NCBI GenBank assembly: GCA_022702545.1
Contig: JAHRBC010000004.1
Coordinates: 3,720,001 to 3,784,000, forward strand
DNA length: 64,000 nt
Origin: Phycomyces nitens
Taxonomy: Eukaryota > Mucoromycota > Mucoromycetes > Mucorales > Phycomycetaceae
Reading direction: 5' to 3'
This document shows, one piece after another, positions 33,960 to 45,664 of this stretch (the stretch's first letter is position 1; each line of letters begins with the position of its first letter). A program made the position numbers and the translations under genes. Under the pieces are notes generated by a model, which saw only the letters and a program-made list of their open reading frames with translations, was not told the DNA's origin and ran no database searches.

Positions 33960-36900
33960 TTATATATAGATCTTACGTAACAAGGGAACAACACACATCA
34001 TCACTCGACCTCCATCACCTATGTGTTCACCTATAGCTACAGACAACAAAATCCTATGTACAGGAAGAATATTTTGAAGACTACTCGGTTCAAACTCCAG
34101 CTCATTCACCTCCACGCCCTCATCACTCCTGGGTTGCAGATTAGCCTCTCTATACCAATGTACATATGCAAACACATGCCGACTCGATTGACCAGCAAAT
34201 GAGTTTGTGGCAGTATTCACAAAGAGGTACTGAATCTGGCCGGTGTATGCATTTGTATACTGATCATTGCTTGTCTTGAACAGTGCCTGGATGAATGAAC
34301 CACGTTGCAGGGTTCCATTACTCCCTTTATACACCTGGCCAAGAAGATTGATCGATGGGAATTTTTGGATGCGGTTGTTGACAATGGTTTGTGAGGGACT
34401 GGCCTGGCGATAATGAACAAGTTGCTCATTGTCATACACCTCACGATAGTACTCCAAAAGGTACTGGTACTCGCTCTCCTTCATCGATACCTCTTCCTTC
34501 AAAGACAAAGGAAGCGCAGATGGTGGCAATGGCTCGTTGCCCTTCACAATGTCAAAGTCTGTCTCTGCAGCAGCAAGAAATGCGTTCAGATCAAATGGCA
34601 AGGTGGAAATGGTGGTGGCAGTGGTGGCAGTGATGGCAGTGAGCTCAGCAAGGATGTTGGCATGTGAAGGCACAAGAACTGGTGCAAGTATACGCAGGAG
34701 GTCTCCTTTGTACGCGTCTTGATGGTACCTCTTCATATATGTGGCCTCAAAGCCATCTCTCTGGTTTGTCAAGAAATTCTTGAGAATGCCGTTGAATCTC
34801 TCAAAGCTGAAGAGCCAGTATCCATAAACCGGTCCAAAATTGCTGACGGTGTCTTGAAGATGCAAATGGAGGTGCATGTTTGGCGAAATCAATTGGGCAT
34901 CATACAATACTTGGCACTGTCTGCAAAATGCCTCAAGAGAGCTATGCGCTTCCTCCAGCTCGGCCATGGAAATGCTTGGCTTAACAAGGTACTGACAGGC
35001 ATTGACAAACGATATCCAGTTGCCAAGGTGGACATTGGGCAAACGGCCGCGCAGGAGAACAGGAGAGTACACCAAGCACCAGGACTTCCATTCATCTGCC
35101 TTCATGAATGGAAAATCCTTGCCAATCTTCTTTCTCAATGGTGTGTAATCAGGAGGGAGGACCATCTTCTCAGAATCCTTTTGCATGGCGGCCAGGTCTC
35201 TGTTTGTGATCAAACCAGTCGATCTCCACTTCTCCATCATTCTTTTGGCGGTTCCCAGAAAGAGGTTATGCATTGGATCTATTATAGTGCATTCCACTGC
35301 ATTAAAGTACTCAAGATCGTGGAGTTCCGACCAGCGGACTCCATTCTCCTTTTCCATCCTCTTTCTTTCTACCTCACTGGACGCGTTCTTCCAGGCCACA
35401 GCATCACGGCAATTCTCTTGATCAGTGCGAGCCACCCACTCGGAGAAGACAAACCCAGAATAGTCAACACCACCATTGCCTGGGAGGCGAGAGAACTGGC
35501 GGTTGCACTTGTGACATGCATTAGTACTTGCATGGGACGTGAATCCACATGTTTTCCTGGCGGCAGGGATGTCACAGGCGACAAGAAGAAGGGCGGCACA
35601 AACCAAGGCACCAGAAGGACACTGCGCCGTTGGCATCACCACACCCACATACAAGGACTTGAGCTCGGCAACAAGGGGACGGAGGTAGTGGTTGATCTCG
35701 CTTGTCTTGGCTTCCTTTGGTCCAGGCATTAGACCGACAAGGAGAACATTTTCCTTCTTGTAACGTTCGGCCCTTGGCAAATTGTTGACAGAGAGATAGA
35801 TGGCTCCGCAAGAGTATGTAACCCCATCGAAAGGCTGGAACCAATCGATGTTCATAGTGAGCATGAGAGATCGCTCATGATCCACGAATTGCCTATCATT
35901 GCCATCTTTCAACTCACTCCACTTGGCACCATCATAGATGTCGAACATCATTCCAGGAACTTGGTGTCTTGCTCTCCAATGGTTGATGGATTCCTCGAAT
36001 CCAGGGCGGCGAAAGAGGACTGACAATGCACTGATGATTGGGCTGTACATGTATACCTTGTTAGGCAAGGACGTGTTTTTTGGAGGAGCCTGGAAGAGCT
36101 GGCTTCCACAAGTATTTCCAGAGAGCCTTTTGAAATCGCAGCATTGGGGAACACCTTCAGACTCCAAGTATGTCTTGTGACAATCGCCGCATGCCACAAA
36201 ACGCTGGATACTCTTGGATAAAGCTGTCATGCCAGCCATTGAGTTGAGGCCGCTCAAGCTAGATGGAAGGCGGAATGATTGGCCAAAGTGAGACAGGACC
36301 TCGTTCAGAAACTTGATCAAGATCGAACCACCCGAATTGACGACATATTTCGAGATGAAGAAAGCAGCAAAGGCAGCAACAAAGGCATGAAGAGGGTCTG
36401 CAGGCATAGACGTCTCAAATTGCTCTGTTTGGTTTTCGTATTAATATATGATATATGCTTATTTATTTTGTACTAACCTTCAAGTTCTTCAACCTCATCT
36501 TCAGAATCGTTCGAACCATTCAACTCATTGTCATCGGCATCTTCACTTTCAACTAAAAATAATAATGTAGCAAGAGCAAAAGGTAAGTATTCGTATTCTG
36601 TTACATAAAGAATATCCTTGCAAGTCATTACAATTTATTATATTGTATAAATAAAATTATATACTTACATTCAACATTCTCTTCGGCATCATTGACTTCA
36701 ATGTCAATCTCCATGTCATTCTCATTCACCATCAGAGAAGCTTTAGAATACGATTATATATTTTAAAGAAAACGGTTAATTATGACAAAAAATAATAATT
36801 TACGGCATATACTTACAAGAACTTCTAGCTTGAAAGCTTCTTACAATATCATTGGTGATATGTCTTCGGTATGTTTGAGTTGATACCATGACAAAGCCTC

Positions 36901-36961
36901 TGCTATTAGAAGAGCAGATAGCACACTTGCATTCGACTTGATTGTTTGAGTAGCTGGACAT
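33960..36961 (-). CDS. CACTA transposase, Transposase_21 (tnp2) type, intact
   Basis: Four exons join in phase: 36961-36817, 36740-36669, 36552-36478 and 36424-33960 (918 aa). Exon 1 carries a Cys/His finger (CKCAICSSNSRGF...YRRHI). Exons 2 and 3 encode an acidic linker (NDMEIDIEVNDAEEN). Exon 4 holds the catalytic region: LMLTMNIDWFQPFDGVTYS, NLPRAERYKKENVLLVGLMP, CDIPAARKTCGFTSHASTNACHKC and ECTIIDPMHNLFLGTAKRM, hallmarks of tnp2-type transposases. The C-terminal part (GPVYGYWLFSFERFNGILKN; LPVHRILLSVAIGEH) is shared with elements B and C. It ends 191 bp from the convergent partner gene. No stop or frameshift was found. Confidence 0.92.
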
Positions 36962-37546
36962 ATTGATTTTTAATAGTCTTTTTAATTGACAAGAAAGGCA
37001 AATGGCTCAGGAACATATTTTAATATATATCATTTTTAGAATATCAACTGCCAAAATGACATAGCTAGCATTGACACCCAAAACTGGGATTTGTCTATAA
37101 GCAGAAATAGTTGTCTCATTCCTGGTTACAGGATTGTGAACATGTGTTTGTTTATATGCCTTTTATAATATACGTCATTATATCTCTCTTACAGAACTGA
37201 CATCACTTATAATAAATCGAAAAGAGAAATATATACTCTTTAAGCTATTAATTATTTCAAAAGGGGTTTTACAATAATAAACTAGATGCTATCTTGTAAA
37301 AAATCTTGTTTGCTTATAAAAATCACTATTCTAATTGATTCTGCGACATAGTTACAAGGAGTATAAATGAATTACAAACGAATATCATGCCTAAAAGACT
37401 CTACTTTATTATTCTATCCAATAGAACATATTGAATATTATAATCGCCGTCAAAAATAAAAAAGTTTATTATGTTTAACTTCAGTCTACTAATGGTAAGA
37501 TAATATAGTAGTTTGCTATAAATGAAACCACTTAATTTTTGTAGTG

Positions 37547-38170
37547 TATGAGGTAAGCTTTTACATGAATAAACAAGCCACTGCAAGCTAAAACACTTCA
37601 CATACTAACACATGGTTTACATTTTAGACAAGGAAATGGCATACAAAACAGCATCATTCTTCATCCATAACAAAGGTATTTTACTATATAATTATCAGTG
37701 TAAATACAACTACTAACTTTTGCCATTTTTCAATACTAGCAATGGATATTTCTGTCTGTGGTTATATGAATAGTTTGTCTGTGACCCTGGCTCTTTACAC
37801 TGCAACCTTGCTTGTCCATATATCATGTCAGTGAACCTTGCTGGAGTCCAAGTAGCCAGGTAAATTCTGGACAGGTATCAAGCAAAGGCCAAGTAAAAGC
37901 CTAGTAGTGGCCTAGTAGTGGCCTAATTCTAATTCTAATTCTAATTCTAATAAAAGTTGAACCCCCCTAATATTTTCCCAATATTTTTTCTAAATAAAAT
38001 TGCTGTATTCCAAAACCCATTATTTCCAAATTCGTTTTAGCAGCTATAATTTAAACCCATTCTATGGCCAGATTTCCTTATTCTATATAAGGCAATTTAT
38101 TGCTCCCAGCAAGCGCCGATAAAAGTGCTGAAAACCTGTCCAAATTAGTAATCAAATTTCTTTTGGTGTG
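37547..38170. other. Spacer / possible LINE 5' untranslated region
   Basis: No gene. Contains the short tandem repeats TAGTAGTGGCC (two units) and TAATTC (about five units) at 37900-37952, just upstream of the first LINE; such repeats can belong to a LINE promoter. The second LINE lacks them, so they could be host sequence. Confidence 0.4.
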
Positions 38171-38182
38171 ATATCTAGATGC

Positions 38183-39883
38183 ATGGCTCTTTCACCTAAA
38201 CCACCAAATCTGTCAATTTTGACAGATCTATCCAGGAACACCAATTTCACCCCATCGGCCTCCCCAAAAACATCCCCGGCCACTATTTTTTCCACCACTG
38301 GACAACCTAGCTACAGTCAAGTAGCACTATCCACTGGAAACAGACAAAAAGTTATCCGCACACCAATTCTTATAGGTGATGCAGACCCTAATGCCACCCC
38401 TCGAGTATATCGTTGAGGAACCTCCTCAAACTTGGTTTTTTACCATATTCCTGCTGAATTTAACAATCTTGATGCCTTTTTTGGCCCTCTGAGAAAGGCC
38501 TACCCTCGAGACATTGGTCTCCAACTCAGAACCAAGGTGGAAGAATTGCATACTGCAGTTGAGCTGTGTCTATCAGACGCTGACTACTGTAGACATGCAT
38601 GCAGTAATCCAATTGTGGTGGATAACAACGAATTCCTGGCTACCCCTGCTATTTCAGTGGACCTCAGACTATTCTGAGTGAATATTACAGGACTTCCAGC
38701 AGAAAAGTACGACACTCTGGCTGTCCAGTTGAGGCAATGTCTTAGCCCCTTTGGAAATGTCTGCAAAACTGTCGTTTATGAAGAAGGCCAGCACCAATGG
38801 TTTAAAGGAAATGGCTATGTCTATTTGGAGTGTCCTATTGTCTCAGACAAGGATTGGGCCCCACTGACTTTCCAAATCAAGTACTCCACTGACATCCAGA
38901 TTTATGGAACCTGGGCCAAAATGGGAGATCATTGTGTTTTCTGTAAGCAGATGGGATACTCAGTAGACAAATGTACCGAAAAACGTAAAGAAAAATGTAT
39001 TTGCCACAATTGTGGAGTGGCTGGTCATATACAGATACATTGTAATCGTGACCCACCCTCAAACAGCCACCAAAAAGCTCGTCAAGGGGAAGGACCTAGC
39101 AATCTAGAAAAAATTCGCCAAATTCTAACCCCTAAACAAATCCTAGAGGCCACTCAGGCTACCCCAACAATAGCTGTTGCCAAAAATCAGGCCAAATCCC
39201 AAGGACAGCCAAAGATCCAGGATCAGATTGCTGTGAGAGCACAGGAAGCCTGTGCTGTAGACAACATAACTACCAGTAAAGATGCTACTGATAAGGTTGC
39301 TGTGGATGAGAGGACATTGTCCAATGCTCACCAGGAGAGTATGAGTGCGGCCGCCATTGCAGTGTCAGGAACCGATCTGGACAGGAGCAAGGGCAGAGAA
39401 AACAGACAGAGAAATGTAGATAGATTCCTTTATTAAAGAAGTTGTTCGCTTGATCTTTCTATGATCAAGCTCTACTGGTATTTATATGAATATGTTTATG
39501 TCTGCTATTTATAAAAGATAATTATGATTGGTGTTATAAGTGTTCTGTCTATGGGAATGAATACAATAGTTTGATTGGTCAGAGAGTATTAAAGACGGAA
39601 TCAGTTATGATTGGTCTAAAGGTCAAGACCAATTGGAGATTCCTTACATGCAGCTACTGAAAAGCGAGATACTATCTCCAAGACTACAATGAATTCCCAA
39701 CCCAAGAGTCAGGTAGGCATGGAAGACCCTGATGAGGAAATGGCAGAGGAAGAGATAATACATGAAACTAGTAAGACACCTCAGCAAATTCGAAAGGAAC
39801 TTATAAGAAAGGAAGCAATGAAAAGTATCCTCCCACCTGGAACAAAGCGCAATAGAACCAACCCAATAACTAAATATGAATAA
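38183..39883 (+). pseudogene. LINE copy 1 ORF1, RRM-like and zinc knuckles
   Basis: From ATG 38183 (MALSPKPPNLSIL). In-frame TGA codons at 38414-38416 and 38675-38677 interrupt it; at the first, copy 2 keeps CAA, and at the second, AGG. The central RNA-binding-like part (GQHQWFKGNGYVYLECP) leads into two CCHC knuckles, CVFCKQMGYSVDKC and CHNCGVAGHIQIHC, then a polar tail. The tail is split by a 39415-39648 insertion and resumes in the same frame as MEDPDEEMAEEE, ending PITKYE-stop at 39883. The stop overlaps the ORF2 start. Confidence 0.8.
39415..39648. mobile_element. Short insertion in LINE ORF1, solo-LTR-like
   Basis: Absent from copy 2 at the equivalent place. It begins TGTAGATAGATTCC and ends GGAGATTCCTTACA, so it has TG...CA termini with short internal matches (AGATTCC near both ends). 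It contains repeated TGATTGG motifs (inverse CCAAT boxes). I see no certain target duplication. A solo LTR is the best guess; its small size (~235 bp) and lack of duplication keep this tentative. Confidence 0.4.
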
Positions 39884-42800
39884 TACAATTAAGATAGCCA
39901 CCATTAACTGCAGAGGCCTTACAAAGACCTCTGACCCTCAACAACGCAACCTTTTTATCCGCCACCTTAGAAACAAAAATATTGACATTCTTGCCATTCA
40001 AGAATCACACGCCAAAGACATACACACACAACAACTTTTTCACCAGCAATTTAGAGTACACGACAGCCAATGGACACAACACTGCGGCCTAGTCTCTCTC
40101 TCACCAAGCATCACTTTTTCAAACACCTACACCAGTATCTGCGGTTGATGCATCTTTGCCACTGCTCAACATATTAACAATCAATTTGAACCTATTCAAA
40201 TCGCAGTCATCTATGCTCCTGCCACACATGTCCCTCACTACACCTTTTATCGATCTATTCTTGACATTGCTCCCTTTTCAAGTCCCAGTATCCCACCATG
40301 CCTAATAGTTCTAGGAGACTTTAACTATACTTACTGCCAATCCTCAGCCAATCCACGCCAGGCACCTCAAAGCTGGCTCTAATATATTCACGACAATCTG
40401 ATTGACTGTGTCACCGAAGATAAAAATCATTCTATGCCAACTTTCTCTCGTGGCATGCAAATGAGCAGCATAGACTTCATTTTTGCTACACCTGATCTGG
40501 CAGCATCAAAAAATTCTTCAGCTATTGACTACATTAACCCTGCTTGGTCGGACCACTTTTTGATCTCCACCACCCTGTCGATAGGATCCCCATGTACCAG
40601 TAAAGGTTTTTGGAGAGCTAATCCAAGATTGGCTTCATCCACATTTTTTTGAGATTCTCTCTCAGACGCCCTTCAGTATATATTACCCAGCCTTGCAGAT
40701 ATTCCTTCCCCACAAGATCAATGGGAAAAAGTAAAGGCCACAGTTAAACAGTTGGCAATTAAGCACACCCGCAAGTCTACTTCCTGGCACGCACAGCAAG
40801 AAAAGGCTCTACAAAGCAAACGAAATTGTCTTTTACGCAAGTATAAGATTGATCATGTTAGAGACACACAGCTTCCAGTCATCGAACATCAAATTCAGGC
40901 TATCCAACAAGAAAACGTTGAAGTTTTATCCTTAAAAGCTGGGAAGCACTGGAGAGAGAATGGCGAACGCTCAGCAGGGTACCTTAAATGCACCATACAA
41001 GCTCGCCAAGCAAAAAAGAATATCCCACACTTGCAGCACCCAACCACTGGGGTCTTATGTGAATCTTCAGACACAATGGCAGAAGCAGCTACCGCATTTT
41101 ATCAGAAACTGTATAATGTCAACCCAACTGACTCAGACTCTCTGGAAGATCTTTTGTCTCACATACCACCTCATGTGAAGCTTGACTCCTCTACTTGTGC
41201 ATTTCTGACCAGCCCGTTTAATATTGATGACATCCACACTGCTGTCAATCAATCTCCACACAAAAGTAGCCTTGGACCAGATGGCTTACCATATGAAATC
41301 TTGTCACTCATATTTTGGGAGGATGGATATAGAGATTTGGTTCACCATATTTACAATGATGCCCTGGAACTGGGGATATTCCCACCATCTTGGAGCTCAA
41401 CCTGCCTGACTCTTCTCCCAAAAAAGGGAGACCTTTCTGATTTGAAGAACTGGTGTCCTATCGCACTGATAAATGCCGATGCCAAAGTCTTTACACATCT
41501 TCTTAACTCACGAGTGACACTTGCTTCAGAGTCTCTGGTAACATGTTATCAAACAGGATTTGTCAAGGGCAGGTATATTGCTGACAATGGAATCATGACC
41601 CGTATGATTATGGAACATGCTAGACACTCATCTTTGGATGCCATTGGTCTCATGCTTGACCAAGAGAAAGCATATGACCAGGTCCACCCAGAGTATCTGG
41701 CCAAAGTACTAGAGCATTTTCACTTCCCTGCCCCAATTGTCTATTCGATTACTCAACTCTTTTTTACGACCAAGATCTCCATCAATATCAACAGATTCAT
41801 ATCACATCCAATTGACCAGAACCGAGGATTACGGCAGGGAGATCCACTTTCCCCCGTACTCTTTAACCTTGCATTTGAGCCTTTGCTCTGACGCCTTATT
41901 TCTGATCAGGCCCTCCCTGGTATCTCACTTCCCATTACTGCTGGAGACAGCTCAGTTCCTCCTCCTCCAGTCAAATGCTTGGCATACGCAGACGATATTG
42001 TAGTTTTTCTTACATCAACTGAGGATTTAAACCTTTTACACACACACCTAGAGACATATTCAAAAGCCTCCAATGCATGAATCAACTTACATAAAACACA
42101 AGCTTTCTCTCTTTCTGGCTCTCCCATGCTCCCTTGGCAACCTCACTTGAGATCAAAGGGTATCATAGCCTGGCATGATCACACCTCTCCCTCAGCGCTC
42201 TCCTATCTTGGATTTCCTCTGGTATCTTCTCTTGGCCAATGCAATGACTTCTGTCGGAAACTATTGGGGACAGTGGCCACTTCATGTCAGCTTCACTCAC
42301 AGCGATCACTGTCTATATTGGGTTGAGCCACTGTTCTTAACACGTTGATTCTATCTCGGGTTTGGCATGTTTTGCATTTGATGCCCGTACTCAAATCTTT
42401 CTTTGACACTCTGAGGAGTCACATGATCCAGTTTCTTTGCAAGAACATGTTTCCAATGGTTAAGCTGGCCACTCTCTGTATCCCACGTCTGGCTGGCGGC
42501 CTGGGTATCCTTGAACTGCAGATGCAACAGAGGGTGCTTCAAATATGATAGCTCCAGCCTATATTGGAGCCAAACACAGCAGAATCCTTTGTCACACCTT
42601 GGATACAACACATTCTTGGACCACAGCACAACAACATGGATCCACGTTTACCGCTGCTATTCTCTCGTATGCGTCCTCCACACCTAAAGTCCACTGATAG
42701 TGTTTTCCACACTCTCTTTTCCACCATGGACTCCATCCCTAGAGACTTTTCTTTCATCACCCCCACCTATGCCACTTGCCTACCTCTATTCATCTTAGAT

Positions 42801-43664
42801 GTTGTTGAGTTTTCTGACCATCTCGAGCGTAACACTAAAGGCTGGCGCAATCTCAGGGTCACTGACGTTTTTATATATGATGATAATAGTCAATCTCTAC
42901 GCCTCCGGACCCGTGCTGAGCGTACCATTGGCCGTAACATAGGAAATTTGTTGGCTGCCAATCTCACTGCCGCACACACACACTTGACACCATTTTTCTG
43001 GCGCAACACTTTATCTCCCAGCGAACACCCAGATTTGATCTTACCCGCAGTCAGAGACACGGTCTCAGCCTCACCATTTGTCAAAGCCCTACGTAAAGGA
43101 TGCCCACGATTCGCCCAATTAACCCCCAAAGGGTATTGGAATGCCTGTCGAAACACCTCCCATTTTCCACATTTTAGCCAACCACTCTCATCACAGTGGT
43201 GGAAGCGTTTTTGGTCCTTACCCATCCACCAAAACGTTCGTAGCTTGTGGTACCGTGCTCTGCACAATAAGCTGTCCTGTCGAGAATTGTTACACCATAT
43301 CATGCCTGCTATTGTCTCATCCCCACAATGTCCACTATGTCACTCAGAAATAGAAAACGCCCTGCACTTTCTCTATCAATGTCCACCAAAATAGGAAGTG
43401 TGGGTACAAGCATGGTCCACTTGTTTTGACGATCCACCTACCAAACTTGTCATTCATAACTCAATTTTTCTCCTCGAGTTTCCGATCAAACCCCGGCCTC
43501 CAAGGAAGGTCCAATCTTCTCAAATCATAAGTAGCATACTCCTTGCATTATGGCGCGCCCACTGGCAAACCGTCTTTGATGACATTCCTTTTTCCGCCAC
43601 ATCAGTTTACAAGCAATTCCAAACAATCATTGACCAGATAGCATCAGAAGTCGATCTCCTTTAG
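39876..43664 (+). pseudogene. LINE copy 1 ORF2, endonuclease-reverse transcriptase
   Basis: One continuous 1,263-codon frame from ATG 39876, broken only by about ten stop codons (for example TGA 40146, TAA 40380, TGA 41889, TGA 42078, TGA-TAG 42546, TAG 43392) and with no frameshift. The endonuclease domain (INCRGLTKTS; AIQESHAKD; LGDFNYTY; SSIDFIFA; SDHFLIST) is followed by the reverse transcriptase (SLGPDGLPYEIL; LLPKKGDLSDLKNWCPIAL; GLRQGDPLSPVLFNLAFEPL; catalytic LAYADDIVVF). The C-terminal finger is CPLCHSEIENALHFLYQC. The pattern of damage looks like point mutation rather than drift. Confidence 0.88.
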
Positions 43665-43818
43665 CCTTTCAGGCTACAATAATTACTTCATCCAACTCCC
43701 ATTAACAAAAACAAAACAAAATCACAAAAATCACAAAAATAATTATGTTCCTTCAAAATAATACATAATAAATACCAGGACTTTGTTCCCCAATACAAAA
43801 AAAAATATATCTAGATGC

Positions 43819-45201
43819 ATGGCTCTTTCACCTAAACCACCAAATCTGTCAATTTTGATGGATTCACACAGGAACTCTATTTCTAACTAATCGGTCTCAC
43901 CCACAACCCTCTTGGCTGACACACCATTACCAACTGGAAAACCTAGCTACATTCAAGCAGCTCTATCCTCAGGAAACTGACAGAAAACCGTCCGTACACC
44001 CATTCTTGTAGGAGATGAAGATCCCAATGCAGTTCCTCGAGTTTATCGTCAAGGTACATCATCTTATTTGGTTTTTTACCACATCCCCATTGAATTCGGA
44101 GACCTGGATGCATTCCTTGGCCCTTTGAGAAAAAACTATCCTTGTGGCATTGGGCTCCAGCTCAAAACCAAAACCAAAAAAACTTACACAGCTATTGAGC
44201 TGTGCCTATCTGATGAAGAATACTGCAAGCATGCATGCAGCAACCCAATTTTTGTAGGCAACAATGAGTTCCTGGCTACCCCTGCTATTTCGGCGGATCT
44301 CAAGCTGTTTAGGGTGAACCTTACAGGACTTCCAGCTGAAGATTACAAAGAAATTGCTGCCCAATTGAGACAATGTCTCAGTCCCTTTGGCAAGGTCCGC
44401 AAAACTGTGATTTATGAAGAAGGCCAGCACCAATGGTTCAAAGGCAATGGTTATGTTTATCTAGAGTGCCCTATTGTCTCGGATAAGGTTTGGTCCCTGC
44501 TGGCTTACCAAATCAAGTACTCCACTGACATCCAGATCTACGGAACCTGGGCGAAGGTGGGAGACCATTGTGTCTTTTGTAAGCAGATGGGTCACTCTGT
44601 TGACAGATGCACCGAAAAGCGTAAAGAGAAGCGCACATGTCACAACTGTGGTGTTGTGGGACATATTCAGATACACTGCCATCGAGATCCACCATCCAAC
44701 AGCCACCACAAAGCCCGTCTGGATGATGGACTCAACTATGAGATTGCTACCTGCCAAATTCTCAGCCCGCAACGTATCCAAGAAGCGGTATGGCCTGTCA
44801 AGGAAATTGAACTGGAGGTTCAGAAGCAGGCTAAAGCCCAGGAACAAGCTGTTGCTCAGAAGAAAAATGATCTAGAGGCCCAGCGAGCTTTGGAAGCCAA
44901 GATTTTTGCCACTGAAGAAGAGGCAATGATAAATGATAATGAGTCCAGAATAACTGATGCTGAATGTGAAGCTGTTGCTATTCCAGAAGTAACCACTAGA
45001 AATAGTGAGACTTCCTTGCCCAGCGCAGGAGACAAGACAGCGGATAACGATGTGATCATGGGTGAAGACCACACAGCACTCCATCAACAAAAGACAAAAC
45101 AGCAACTCAAAAAAGAACAATTGCGGGAGGAAGCAAAACGAAATATCCTTCCCCCAGGTACAAAACACAATGGAAAAACCAACACACATAAATATGAATA
45201 A
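43819..45201 (+). pseudogene. LINE copy 2 ORF1
   Basis: From ATG 43819 (MALSPKPPNLSIL). Early in-frame stops lie near 43888 (TAA) and 43978 (TGA, where copy 1 has AGA); from 44068 the frame is open for 377 codons. It shows VNLTGLPAEDYKEIAAQLR, GNGYVYLECP and the knuckles CVFCKQMGHSVDRC and CHNCGVVGHIQIHC. The tail is Gln/Lys/Glu-rich and ends NTHKYE-stop at 45201. Without the insertion found in copy 1, it shows the ancestral tail arrangement. Confidence 0.8.
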
Positions 45202-45664
45202 TACAGTAAAAATCGCAACTATCAACTGTCGGGGGCTTACCAAAACCTCTGACCCACAACAATGCAACAATTTTATCCAACACCTACGCTCACAAAACAT
45301 CCACTTACTCGCCATCCAAGAATCTCATGCCAAAGATTTTGACTTACAAACTACCTTCCATAACCAATTCCAAGCACATGACAGCCAATGGACTCAACAT
45401 TGCAGGCTGATCTCACTCACACCAAACTTATTCTTTACTGACTCATATACAGTAGGTGGATAAAAGGTTCTCATGTTTATATATTATTTATTATTCTTAT
45501 AATATCTCTATGAATATGCATCATATTAGCATAAAACAAAAAGTATTTGAAAGATATTTTTTAGGTGTATATTTATTATAAATTTTATAAGCGGAGATTC
45601 AAAACATATTGAGATAAATAAATACAAAGTTTTTTATTACATGCGAACCCTTTTGCCACTTTTA

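Larger units (their letters stand above)
30994..37546. mobile_element. Complete CACTA-superfamily transposon (element A)
   Basis: 6,553 bp. It begins CACTACAAAAGTC and ends TTTTTGTAGTG, so the inverted repeat core is CACTACAAAA. A 3-bp target duplication TAT lies at 30991-30993 and 37547-37549, the length typical of CACTA elements. Gene order from the left is: gene X (-), partner gene (+), transposase (-). The last two converge and both are undamaged, so this is the best candidate for an autonomous member. Confidence 0.92.
38175..43805 (+). mobile_element. LINE copy 1, full-length but inactivated
   Basis: A two-ORF non-LTR retrotransposon with an AP-type endonuclease, reverse transcriptase and C-terminal CCHC-type finger, in the style of the L1/Tad groups. 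The start is set by the sequence shared with copy 2 (ATATCTAGATGCATGGC). The 3' end is the A-rich CAATACAAAAAAAAAT just before copy 2 begins, so the copies are tandem head to tail. It carries a ~235-bp insertion in ORF1 and many stop codons but no indels in ORF2. Confidence 0.85.

Noticed and set aside
34719..35732. 337-codon plus-strand frame
   Set aside because: Wholly antisense to the CACTA element A transposase, which has clear family motifs; it is a codon-bias shadow.
38414..43394. Reading TGA/TAG as sense codons (alternative genetic code)
   Set aside because: Host genes in this window use TGA (LST8), TAG (EAF3) and TAA as real stops, and elements elsewhere in the window are intact without recoding.
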